Part shown: positions 37,696-50,600 of the stretch, piece after piece
Layout: each line of letters begins with the position of its first letter
Position numbering within the stretch: the first letter of the stretch is position 1
Origin: Stromatinia cepivora
Taxonomy: Eukaryota > Ascomycota > Leotiomycetes > Helotiales > Sclerotiniaceae
Direction: 5' to 3'
NCBI GenBank assembly: GCA_014898415.1
Contig: RCTD01000006.1
Span: 1,364,001 to 1,428,000 of the forward strand
Length of the DNA: 64,000 bases
Translations under genes and position numbers: made by a program
Notes under the pieces: generated by a model
What the model was told of the DNA's origin: nothing
Databases searched by the model: none
The model's input: only the letters and a program-made list of their open reading frames with translations

Positions 37696-38899
37696 TTTCT
37701 TTATTTAAATATTCGAAATATTTATATTATATTTTATTTGTATCTTTTCTTGGAAAAGATAGATTATAAGAATAATGAAATGTTTTATTTATTTTTTTAT
37801 TTATTATTGAATATATTATAAAAGAATTATTTATAAGGATAGATAAAAGAATATTTGAATAAATAGAAAATGATTTGTGTTTTAAGAATATAAGATTTTC
37901 AGTATAAGTGTATTAAATAATTATTATATTATTTATATCATCTCTTTTACAAAAAGTATAATTATATTTTGAGAATTATAGACCAGCTTTTTCTAATCAA
38001 ATCTCCGAAATGATATTGATATAAAAGCCAGGAATGAATATTATATTATTTAAGATTAGATTATTATTAGAATAATCTTCTTTTTTGATAATCCCTTTGA
38101 TAATACGAATCCTATATTCTAGAATTTGGAAGCTGAAAATGTTTACTTCTATAAGATCATTAGGATCGGATAATTGATATTAATAATCATTTAACAAAGA
38201 TATATTATTTATAATATATATAATATTATAATTATCAAATAAAATATTATTAAATAGATAATATACTTTTATTATTATAAAGTATACCCCTAATTGATTA
38301 TATCAAGTATTCAAAATAATAGTATTGATTGAAGATTTTAAAGGATCAATAGAATTTTTTATTTATTTCTTTTTGATTTAATCAAAATGAAATTGTTTTT
38401 ATGAATATAATTTTGTTTAATCCTTAATTACTTGTAATTCATTTTTATTGAATACTTTTTTAAATAATAAATTGATTTTTTCAATAAATATTAATTTTAT
38501 AGTTTTGCAATTATAAACAATATAATTATAATCAATTCCGTTGTTCCATTTAAATTCAATTCTATAAGAATATTCCTAAATCTTTTTGATTTTTTAATTA
38601 CTTTCAAAATTGATATTCTTTTTATTCTTTTTAAACTTTTTATTATTTTAAAAAAAGATAAATATAGAATATATTTCTTTTTTAGTTTTTAAGGAAATAG
38701 AATCCTAAAAGATTAATCCTTTAAAAATGTTTCCAAATTGTTTAAATAAAAGATTGGATAATCCGAATTGATTATTTATTTCGATTTATATGATTATAAT
38801 ATTTATTTAGATTAAAAGTATTTTAATATTAATAGTTTGTAGAAAAATGTTAATAATGATTTCATTCTATACTTTAATGATTTTATATATAAGAACTTT
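37696..38899 (-). pseudogene. A4 gag end, protease and integrase start (decayed)
   Basis: Reverse complement of the Copia-A region from mid gag through protease to the start of integrase, aligning with A2 about 40,100-41,260. It is cut on the right by A2 (TSD ACTTT, 38895-38899) and on the left by B1. No frame longer than about 60 codons survives. Confidence 0.75.
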
Positions 38900-39209
38900 T
38901 GTCACGGAAAGCCCTGTGATCCCCTGTATCTTATGAAGGATCAAAGCGTATGCTTTCCAATCGGAATGAAGGATCTATTAGCCTTTATTAATCTATCAAT
39001 TTGATAAGATGATCCTGATATACTAATAAACAAAGATCTAGTTTAATTAAGATATATATCGATTAAATAACCATTCATTTGTTCTATATATACAACTTTT
39101 GATTTATATAATCAAAAGCAAATCATTCAATTCTTTTACTTTACTAATCGTATATACCATTTATTCTCCGATCCCTGAAAATGCTTTGTAATTATACTAT
39201 CTCGTAATA
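38900..39209 (+). repeat. A2 5' LTR
   Basis: 310 bp, starting TGTCACGGAAAGCCC and ending CTCGTAATA (from CCGTGACA). Followed directly by ATTATAAATCT, a decayed form of the sequence after the A3 5' LTR that resembles a half-tRNA(iMet) primer site. Confidence 0.92.
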
Positions 39210-39399
39210 ATTATAAATCTAATAGTCCTTAAATCTATATAACTTTTTATTCAATGATTATTAAATATTTAAAAGATCATTTTTAAAATATCATTTTTAT
39301 TTCATTTATAATTCAATATTCATATCAATTTAATTATCTTTATTCAATATAGCAAAAAATCAAAACGATCTTCTTTTTATAATCTATATTCAATAATTG

Positions 39400-42300
39400 A
39401 AATAGTATTTATATTTGAAAAATAAATATCAAGTTTAAGGAATCTAAGATTCAATTAATTCAAAGAACGATTCATTTGTTTCTATATCAACGATATCCAT
39501 TCCAAACTCTAATCTGATGAATGAATTTATTCGTAATCAGATCGATTGGTTTTTAATTAAATCATCTATTTTACCTTTTGTTATCGATCTTCAAATCAAA
39601 TATAATCAAAAGAAATAAACTCAATACCAAAAAGAATTCTCGGAATATTTTATAATAATTCAATCCAAAGAAAATACTAATAAAGATATAAAGATGAAAG
39701 ATTCTAATAATAATATATCAGGATTTACTTCTAATAAATCCATTATTCTAATCTTAATCACTTTCTAAGAAATCTTCTCCGAATTTGTTTCTTTCCAATT
39801 GAAATATCAATATTGATAACAAGGATATATACAGAATTACAAAACTTTCCGGAACGTTTATAAGTAAATCGAATCATTAATTGATCAAATATATTTTATA
39901 AAACTATTTATTCTTAATCAAGATATTACAACTCTTTTATTCAAAATGATCATCAATATATTCAAAAAGAAGCTTGCATTTATAATAACTACTGTCAAAT
40001 TTACAATACTATAAGAATATCGATTTGTTCTAATACAAACCTTATTCAATAGAACCGATTCTATCAAATAATATAGGGATTGGATTATAATCTATATCAA
40101 AACTTTTGTATACAAGATCACTAAAATACAGAATGAAATCGCTATCAATACTTTTCTACAAATTATTGATACCAGGATACTTTTAATCTAAACAAATACT
40201 ATAATCATATAAATCGAAATAAATAATTAATTCGGATTACCTAATCTTTCATTTAAGCAATTCGGAGATATTTTTGGAAGATTAATTTTTTAGGATTCTA
40301 TTTCTTTAAAAACTAAAGGAAAAGTATATTCTATATTTATCTTTTTTCAAGATAATAAAAAATTTAAGAAGAATAAGAAAAATATCAATTTTGGAAATAA
40401 TCAAGGGATTAAGAAAATCTAAGAATGTTCTTGTAGAATCGAATCTGAATAGAATAATAGAATTGATTATAATTATATTATTTATAATTATAAAACCATA
40501 AAGTCAATATTTATTGAAAAGATTAATCCATTGTTTAAAAGAATATTTAGCAAAAACGAATTATAAATAATTAAAGATCGAATAAGATTATATTTATAAA
40601 AACAATTTTATTCTAATTAGATCAAAAAAAATGAATAAAAAGTTCTATTGATCCTTTAGAATCTTCAATTAATATTATTATTTTGAATACTCGATATAAT
40701 CAATTAGGGGTATACTTTATAGTAATGAGAGTATATTATCTGTTTAATAATATTTTGCTCGATAATTGTAATATTATATATATTATAAATGATATATCTC
40801 TATTAAATGATTATCGATATCGATCATCCGATCTTAATGATCTTATAAAAACAAACACTTTTAATTTTTAAATCTTAGAATATAGGATTCATATTATCAA
40901 AGGGATTATCAAAAGAGAAGGTTATTCTAATAATAATCTAATCTTGAATGATATAGTATTCATCTCTGGTTTTCATATCAATATCGTTTCGGAGGTTCGA
41001 TTGAAAAAAGCTGGTTTATGGTTTTTAAAATATAATTGTATTTTTTATAAAGAAGATTATATAAATAATATAATAATTACTTAATGTATTTGTATTGAAA
41101 ATCTTGTATTTTTAAAACACAAATCATTTTCTATTTATTCAAATACTTTTTTATTTATTCCTATAAACAATCCTTTTATAATATATCCAATAATGAATAG
41201 AAAAATAAATAAAATATTTCATCGTTTTTATAATCCATTTTTTCTAAAAAAAGATATGAATGAAATATAATATAAATGCTTTAAGTATTTGAAAAAGAAA
41301 ACTCTTGAACATTTCATATTTGTAATACAAAATATCAAAATAAAAGGTATTATTTATTCTAATTACATCGATTATATTTGTATTTATATAAAACAAATCA
41401 TTTCTTGTATTTCAAATGATTACCAATCACTTTAGTTCTTCTACAAAATCCAATAGGATCTTTTTGATTTCAATAAAAAGTATAACAATATATTATAGTT
41501 TCTATTAATTAAAGAAATATATTACAATAAGATCTTTTTATATTCAATCTATTACAAAATATATAATAAAGTATTTGTAATCATTCAAAACTTTATAATT
41601 TGGGTTTATTATAAATACAACCTTGCAATTATAATGATCAAATAAAATAATGATATATCTATTATTGAAATCATAAAAGCAATATTATTTGAAAAATAAA
41701 TCAAACAAAAAAACATCGAATTCGAACTATCTTTGTTTTATATATATAAATTTAATAAAGGATCAGAATATATAGAATAAGAAATAATTACAAAATAAAT
41801 AAAAATATAGATTATAATAGGTTTATCGGATAAATTATAAATAGAAATAATATAAATTGTTATTTATCTATATAATATAAATCCTTTAAAAACCAAATCC
41901 TTCAAATCGTTCAATAAGATATTCGATATATAATTCTATAATTATTTTCACAAAGATAATCCTTTATTTACAAAGAAAATATCTAATAATCTTTATCCCA
42001 ATTAAAATAGAATCTATAAATATAAATATCAAGCTTACCCTTTGGATAAAAACAAAGAAACTGGAATTAATAAGAAATAATACAAAATCAATCCTCAAAT
42101 ATATATTGGGTATTTAATAAGCTATATTTTAGATATATTAATTTATTGTATATAGATATTTAAGCTCGATAGAATTATTATTATTCGAAATATACTATTC
42201 AATAAAGAATTAATTTATTATATGAATTCCATTAATCGAATAATCGATATTTATATTACAAAAGAACTTAAGCAGCTTATTAAAGTTCTTGATTTATAAA

Positions 42301-44317
42301 ATCATATCGAAATGGATAGAATGATTATTCAAAACAAAGACAATCATAAAGACTTCATTTATTTATTTATTTTCATAAATCGAAAAGCCCTTAATTCATT
42401 TATCAAATATATTCTAGATTTACTATTTACAAACGAATTGATTTTAGGGGTAAACATAGATCTAGAAAATGATAATAGAAATAAAGAAATCGATTTAGGA
42501 TTATCCAATTTATCTAATCCTTTAAATAATAAGGATAAGATATATAATGAAGATATATAAACACTGATTGATCCTTTTATTAAAGAAATTGGAAAAGCTG
42601 ATTCTTTTATTGAAAAACAATTATATTTTGTGGATAAAAATATTAATATTATTCAAAAAGATGCTTATAACAATAATACAGATCCTAATTTTATTGAATA
42701 TATTGATATAAAGAATATAAAGTATAAATCTATTAATTATATTATCGAAGTTCTTTATGGTATATATAAAAATGATTTAAAGATTGTTTTAATCGATCAA
42801 TCTTAATATTCCAAAAGGAAATATATATATTGAAATAATCAATTAGAATATTCTGTAAAAGAAATCCAGTTATTATAAAGATTGTCATGCCTTATATATT
42901 CATTTGATCGATTCATAAAGAATTTATAGATTCATAATCTCGAATAGATATTTAAAAGAATTTGTATTATAAAGATTGAAATATCTAGGGTTTAGATCAA
43001 TCTATTTGAATTTCAATTATATGATTATCATTCAGAATTATCTTTTTTCTGAGAATCACCTAGCTTTTGTGTTTTAGAACAATTAGTATATATATGAAGG
43101 CAATTATATATATAATAATATTATTAAGAAAACAATCCTAATACTGGATCCTATATAAGAACTATTATATCTCAAAGGATAAATTCAATAGAATTATCCC
43201 GTTTAAATAACTTTCATTTTATATTCTGATTTAATCAACAAAAAATAAACAATATAAAGGAATATTCTCAATTTATAATAGTTTATAATATAATCATTAC
43301 TAGAATTGAAGCAAAACTATTATTGCCTTCCATTTGATTTACAATCAATGGATTATAGATAATACTATTTCTTCGAATTCATATATTTACAATTCCAAAG
43401 TTATTTCGTTTTTATTATCAATTAGAAAATCATCAAATAGAATATTAATTCAAACAGAATTGCGATCTTAAAATTAATAATCTTAAAGTTAGGAAAACCT
43501 AATATGAAATCGATTCTGGATCGGAATCTATAAAACTGATCTTTTTTCAATAAATGTTTATATATAAATACAATGATTAAGGTTTAATCATTCGTTGTTG
43601 TTTATATTTAATAATACAAGAAGATCTTTAGGTTAAAAGTATTATTGAAATTATTTATATTATTATATTAACAAACCAATCATTCTGAATCGTAATAATA
43701 ATTATCATTAAATATAATCTCGAAACAAAGTAATACAATATAATCAATATCTTCATCAATACTCTGTACGATTCTTTTAGTATTCTAATTGTATATTATT
43801 TACTTAATAGATACAAAATCCTAAACAAAAATATTATAATCGATCGAGTTTTATATAATCTATAAGATTCCTTAGTTATATAGTTTAAGGATTTTATTCG
43901 GATATTCGAAAAACTAGAATTAGTATAATATAAAAAGGAATTGTGTTTATATATTAATCCAGAGTATATCATTATAATTCTTTTCTTTGTAAACAACATT
44001 CAAATCATTTATTATAAAAAAAACGAATCAGTTGTTACAAAGATCATCGAAAGAATCAAAGCTATATATAAATTACAAGACCTAAGAAACATTAAATAAT
44101 TTCTAGATATATATATACTCCATAATCGATTTAAGAAAAAGCTATAATTAATCTATAATATATACATTGAAAAGATTACTAAGAAATTCAAAGCAATAAA
44201 TAAAACAACAAGTATACTATTCCTGATAATAATATTTCGGAAAAATCAGGGTCAAGCTTTTATATATATTATAAAAATATATTAAAAGAAAATGGATTCA
44301 GTATTATATATTATAAT
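39400..44317 (+). pseudogene. A2 decayed gag, protease, integrase and RT (first part)
   Basis: Gag about 39,400-40,570; protease piece 40683-40871 and following, with LLDNC at the active-site position and ISGFHINIVSE further on. Integrase about 41,260-42,780, with the open piece 42312-42560. RT about 43,400-44,312, in which the catalytic YVDD position reads FVNN near 43,990. It is cut within the RT/RNase H part by B2 at 44,318. Start and domain edges are estimates from alignment to A3. Confidence 0.78.
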
Positions 44318-44483
44318 TGTTAACTTTTGGTGCAGGAAGTAGTAGTATTATTGACTATATAAATTGAACTAAAGATCTATAATTCTAGTAGAAATAGAAT
44401 TGAGATTATCCCCAAATATGATCTGTACATCATTATAATCACATAACCTCAATTCTAATCCTATAATGGCTTCATTTCTAATA
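44318..44483 (-). repeat. B2 3' LTR
   Basis: 166 bp, starting TGTTAACTTTTGGTGCAGG in plus view and ending TTTCTAATA. Followed inward by the complementary polypurine tract (CTCCCCTATTAAAG). Confidence 0.92.
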
Positions 44484-47203
44484 CTCCCCTATTAAAGATA
44501 TCCTATTCGATCCTCCTAGACTACTAATCCTAACATTTTCTTGAACCTTTCGAAAACAATCCTTACACAAAACTTCATCATTCTGTCGACAACTATATTA
44601 TATATATTGATATAATTAATAACGATTTTCTCCTTTTCTATTAAATCCTTAATAAAATGATAACTAATATCTATATATTTAAATCATTTATACAAATATA
44701 AATTCTTAATTAAAGTTAAAGTACTCTAATTATCACCAAGTATCTAAACTGTATCTCCGTTCTTTCCAATATAACTTGATCTGAATAAATCTTTGAGTAT
44801 TTATACAACCCATTTCCCTTATTTGATGAATATTACCATTATAATATATTCTGATTTCGCATTAGAAATAATTATAAACATTTGTTTCTTGCTAATCTAC
44901 AATATAAGGCCTCTATAGAATATCACAACTCCCCCTGAAACACTTTTCCGATTATATTTGTCATTAACCTACTCTGTATCTATATATACCTTTATTATAT
45001 TATTAAACATATTATATTCTTTACAAATATCAGATTATACTCTCTTTAATCCAAATTATAACTTCTATTTGATTATCGATCGTAAATATCGCATTAGATT
45101 CTTCAAAACTATAATATAATGTTTTGCTGGTTTTGCTATAAATTATAAAAATCTTCTAATTAAGAACATTATATCTAATCGAATATATACTATTGAATGA
45201 ATCATACTTTCTATTCATTATTGATATTCATTTATATCTATTAATTCATTATTATTAATTGTTAACCAAAGATAAATATAATCTATTATTGATAATTTCT
45301 TAACTTGATATTATTCATATATAATATTATATTTGATTAATATAACATTAAGATATTCTTCTTGATCTATAATTAATATATACGCTTTTCTATCACAAAT
45401 AACCTTAACATTTAGGATCTTATTAATCTCCCTTAGATTCTTAATATTAAAACAAACTAATAACTTTTCATTGAACCAAATGATTTGCAATGATATATAT
45501 AATACAATAACAATATTATCAATATATATCAATAATATTATATCACAATCTTTGAATATATACAGATATAGATCTACCAAACTTTATACAAAGCCTATAC
45601 CTAAAAGTTCTTTCTTCAATAATAAACTCCAATCTCTTTCAATTTGTTTCAAATTATATAAATTTCGTAAAACTTATAGTATATATCCCTTTTCGATTTT
45701 GATACTTTGAAATAATTCGAAATAGATCTTTTCTTTTAAATACAATTCAGTAAAGACATTTTTGATATCGAAATATAAATATTCCAAATTTTCCTTTATA
45801 ATAATAATTAAGAATAATCTAAATATATCTAACCTTATTATTAATATAAACATTTCGTTGTAATCTTTTCCTAATACCTAATTGAACCCTTGAATCATTA
45901 ATCTTGTTTTAAATCATTCTATTTTATTCTCTTTTATTTTAATTATAAATATTCATTTCATCAAAACCAAATTATTTTCTTTAGAAAGTATATATTCTTC
46001 TCAAATATTATTTTGAATTAAAGATATAATTTCCTTTTAAATAACTTCCTTTCATTTTTCAAAATATTTTCGATCCGATATTATTTCCTTATAAATTCTT
46101 GGTATTTTAATTCCCAAAATTTCTTTGATCGAATATATTATACTTTTTATATTATCTATATCTATCAACGAAATTATGAAATCTGAAACAATCTTATCTT
46201 TAATATAAAGATCCATTTTATAAATAATTGGGATTGTAATTATAATATATTCTATACTTTCTTGAATTTTGATTTATATAAATATCATAATCAATACCTT
46301 TATAATCTTGTTTTCCCATTCTCCTTCAGAATCTTGTTTTATATCTCTTTTCCATTTTCGTATTAAATATTTTAAAAATTCGTCTTCAAAATCTATTGCA
46401 TCCTTTTATTCGATTTCAAATGATTATAGATTTATTTCGTTTTCTGATCCTATTGAAATAGATTTATTAACAAAATTTAAAATAATCTTAAATTTTACTT
46501 TCAATACAGATTCAGAATCTACAGAAATTGATTCTTGAATTGGAAGCTCTAAAATAATGGATTCGATATTTAAAGTATCCTTAAAAGAAAATTCTTGATT
46601 TATCTTCTGGATATTGCTATATTCATCTTTATCATATATTAATATTAATATATCTAATTTACCTGATTTCAATTCGATAATTGAGGTATTTAGTATAATC
46701 ATTGAACTCGATATAATATCTATTAAAAAGAACATTTAAAACAAAAATGATATAAATATTATATTTGATATTGAAAATAGAAAAGATATTTTGTTTACTA
46801 CTAATTTACCACAAAATCTTCGATTTAACTTTACATTTTTAATTCTTTGTAAATCTGATTTATAATTTCTTAATTTAAAATCCAAATCTTCTTTTCGATA
46901 AGATTCATTTATAATTATTTTATTTGATCAAAATATATAGCTTAATTCTAAAAAATATACTTTGATATATTTATTCATAACTTTTGAATATCCTAAAAAT
47001 ATATTAATTTTCGAAGTATCCCGCAACTTATCATATCTTTGCCCTTTCGGAATAATCTTAAGATTAATATAAATATAACATTTGCTTCCCCAAATTTTAC
47101 ATATCTCTATATCTGATATTATACTTATAAAAACTTTTGTAAAAGATCGATCTATTCCGTTTATATCAAAATCAATATTAATACAATTCCTGATATAAAC
47201 ATT
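44484..47203 (-). pseudogene. B2 RNase H, RT, linker and integrase end (decayed)
   Basis: Minus-strand pieces: 45580-45311 is RT, with the catalytic motif YIDN near 45,520 (second Asp lost). 46735-46424 is the Ser-rich linker, matching B1 35246-35584. The piece ending at 46928 is the integrase C-terminus with GSKCYIYINLKIIPKG and its FLGYS. It is cut at 47,203 by A3 and continues at 55,462. Confidence 0.78.
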
Positions 47204-47512
47204 TGTCACGGAAAGCCCCGCAATCCCCTGTATCTTATGAAGGATCAAAGCGTATGCTTTCCAATCGGAATGAAGGATCTACTAGCCCTTACCAATCCAT
47301 CAATTGATAAGGTGATCCTGATATACTAATAAACAAAGATCTAGTTTAATTAAGGTATATATCAGCTAAATAACCATTCATTTGTTCTATATATATAGCT
47401 CTTGATTCATATAATCAAGAGCAAGTCATTTAATTCTTTTATTCTACCAATCATATGTACCATCTATTCAACGATCCCTGAAAGTATTATGTAATTATAT
47501 TATCTCATGATA
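47204..47512 (+). repeat. A3 5' LTR
   Basis: 309 bp, TGTCACGGAAAGCCCCG at the start and CTCATGATA at the end. The following ATTATAAGCCCAGTAG contains TTATAAGCCC, one transition from TTATGAGCCC, which is complementary to the anticodon half of initiator tRNA(Met). Priming by a half tRNA is known for Copia-like elements; here it is inferred. Confidence 0.93.
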
Positions 47513-47699
47513 ATTATAAGCCCAGTAGTTTTTAAATCTATATAATTTCCTATTCAATGATTATTAAGTATTCAAAGGATTGTTCTTAAAATATCATTTC
47601 TATCTTATCTATAATTCAATATTCATATCAATTCAGTTATCTTTATTCAATATAGCAAAGAATCAAAATAATCTTCTTTTTACAATTCGTATTCAATAA

Positions 47700-50600
47700 C
47701 TGGAATGATATCTATATTTGAAAAATAAATATCAAGTTTAAGGAATCTGGGATTCAATTAATCCAAAGAACAATCTATTTGTTTTAATATCAATGATATC
47801 CATTTCAAATTTCGATCTAACAAATAAATTTATCTATACTCAGGTCGATTAGTTTTCAATTAAATTATTTGTTTTATCTTCCATTATCGATCTTCAAATC
47901 AAATATAATCAAAAGAAACAAATTTAATATCAAAAGGAATTCTCAGAATATCTTATAGCAATCTAATCCAAAAAAGATATTAATGGAAATACAAAGATGA
48001 AAGATTCTGATGGTAATATATCGGGATTCATTTTTAATAGATTTATTATTTTACTTCCAATTACTTTTCAAAAAATCTTCTTCGAGTTTGTCTTTTTCTA
48101 ATTGAAGTATCGATATCGACAACAAGAATATGTATAGAATTACAAAACTTTCAAGAATGTTTACGAATAGATCGAATCGTTAGTTGATTAAGTACATTTT
48201 ATAGAACTATTCATTTTTAATCAGGGTACTATAGTTTTTCCATTCAAGACAATTATCAATACATTCAAAAAGAAGCTCGCACCTACGGTAACTACTACCA
48301 AACTCGCAGTACTACAAGAATATCGATTTGTTCTAGCGCAAACCTCGCTCAGCAGAACCGACCCTATCAAATGGCATAGGGATTGGACTATAGTCTACAC
48401 CAAAGCTTTCGTATATAAGATCATTAAGATACAGAATGAAATTGTTATCAATATTTTTTTATAAATTATTAATACCAGAATATTTCCAATCTGAGTAAAT
48501 ACTATAATTATATAGATCGAAATGAACAATTAATTTGAATTACCTAATTTCTTATTCAAACAATTCGGAAACGTTTTTGAAGGATTAATCTTCCAGGATT
48601 CTATTTTCCCAAAAGCTAAAAAAGGAATATATTCTATATTTATCTTTTTTCAAAATAATAAAAAATCTAAAAAGAATAAAAAGAATATTAATTCTGAAAA
48701 TAATCAGGGAATCAAGAAGATCTGGGAATGTCCTTGCAGAACCGAATCTGAATGGAATAATGGAATTGATCATAACCATACTGTATACAATTGCAAAGCC
48801 ATAAAGTTAACATTCACCAGAAAAACCAATCCACTACTTAAAAAGGTATTCAGCGAAAACGAGCTATAAATAATTAGGGATCGAGTAAGATTGTATTTAT
48901 AAAAGCAATTTTACCCTAATTGAATCAAAAGAAAATGGATAAAAGGTTCTATTGATCCTTTAGGATTTTCAATCAATATTACTATCTTGAATATTCGATA
49001 CAATCAATCAGGAGTATACTCTACAATAATGAAAATACATTATCTGTCCAATAACACCTTGCTCAATAATTGTAATACTATATATATCATAAACGATATA
49101 TCTTTATTAAATGATTATCGATATCGATCATCCGATTCCAATGATTTTATAAAAACAGGTACTTCTAGTTTCCAAGTTCTAGAATACAGGGTTCATATTA
49201 TCAAAGGGATCATCAAGAGAGAAGGTTACCCTAATGATGATCTGATCTTGAACAATATAGCATTCATCCCTGGTTTTCATATTAATATCGTTTCGGAGGC
49301 TCGATTGAAGAAAGCCGACCTATAGTTTTCAGAATATAATTGTATTCTTCGTAAAGAAGATCATACAAATAATATAGTAATTGCTCAATACATTTATGCT
49401 GAAAATCTTATATTCTTAGAATACAAATTGTTTTCTATTTATTCGAATACTTTTTTATCTATTCCCATAAGCAACCCTTTTATAATATATCTAACAATAA
49501 ACAGAAAAATAAATAAAACATTCCATTATTCTCATAATCCATTTTTTCTAAGAGAAAATACAAATGAAATGTAATATAAACATTTTGAATATCTGAAGAA
49601 GGAAGTTTTTGAATATTTAATATTTGCAATACAAAACATCAAAATAAAAGATATCATTCATTCTAATTATGCTGATTGTGCTTGCATTTATACAAAGCAA
49701 ATCATTTCTTGTACTCCAAGTGATCATCAATTACCTCAGTTTTTTTACAAAATTCAATGGGATCTTTTTGATTTCGATAAAGGGTATAATAATGTATTAT
49801 GATTCTTATTAATCAAAGAAATGTACTATAATAAGATCTTTTTATATTTAATCTATTATAAAATATACAATGAAGTATTTACAATTATCCAAAGCTTTGT
49901 AGTCTGAGTTTATTATAAGTATGGCCTAACGATCGTAATGATTAAATAGGATAATGATATATTTATCATTAGAGTTATAAAAACAATATTATTTGAGAAA
50001 TGGATTAAACAAGAAGGTATCGAATTTAAACTATCCCTATTTCATATATATAAACCCAATGAAAAATTAGAATATATAGAACAAGAAATAATTACAAAAC
50101 AAATAAAAATACAGATCATAGCAGATTTACCGGATAAATTATAAATGGAAGCAATACAAACTGTTATTTATTTATATAATATAAATCCTTTGAAGACCAA
50201 ATCCTTTAAATCGTTTAATAAGGTATTCGATATATGATTTCGTGATTATCTTCGTAAAGATAATCTTTTACTCGTAAAGAAAATATCTAACGATCTCCAT
50301 TCCAATTGGAATGGAATCTATAAGTATAAATGCCGAGTTTACTTTTTGGATAAGAACAGAGAGATTGGAATTAATAGGAAATGATACAAAACTAATCCTT
50401 GAGTATATATTGGGTATTTAATGGACTATATCTTAGGCATACTGATCTATTGTATATGAATATTCAAGTTCGATAGAGTTATTATTATTCGAAATGTAAT
50501 GTTCAATAAAGAATTCATTTATCGTATGGATTTTATCAATCGAATGATCGATATTCATATTACAGAAGAGTTTAAGCAATTTGCTAGAACCCTTGATCTA

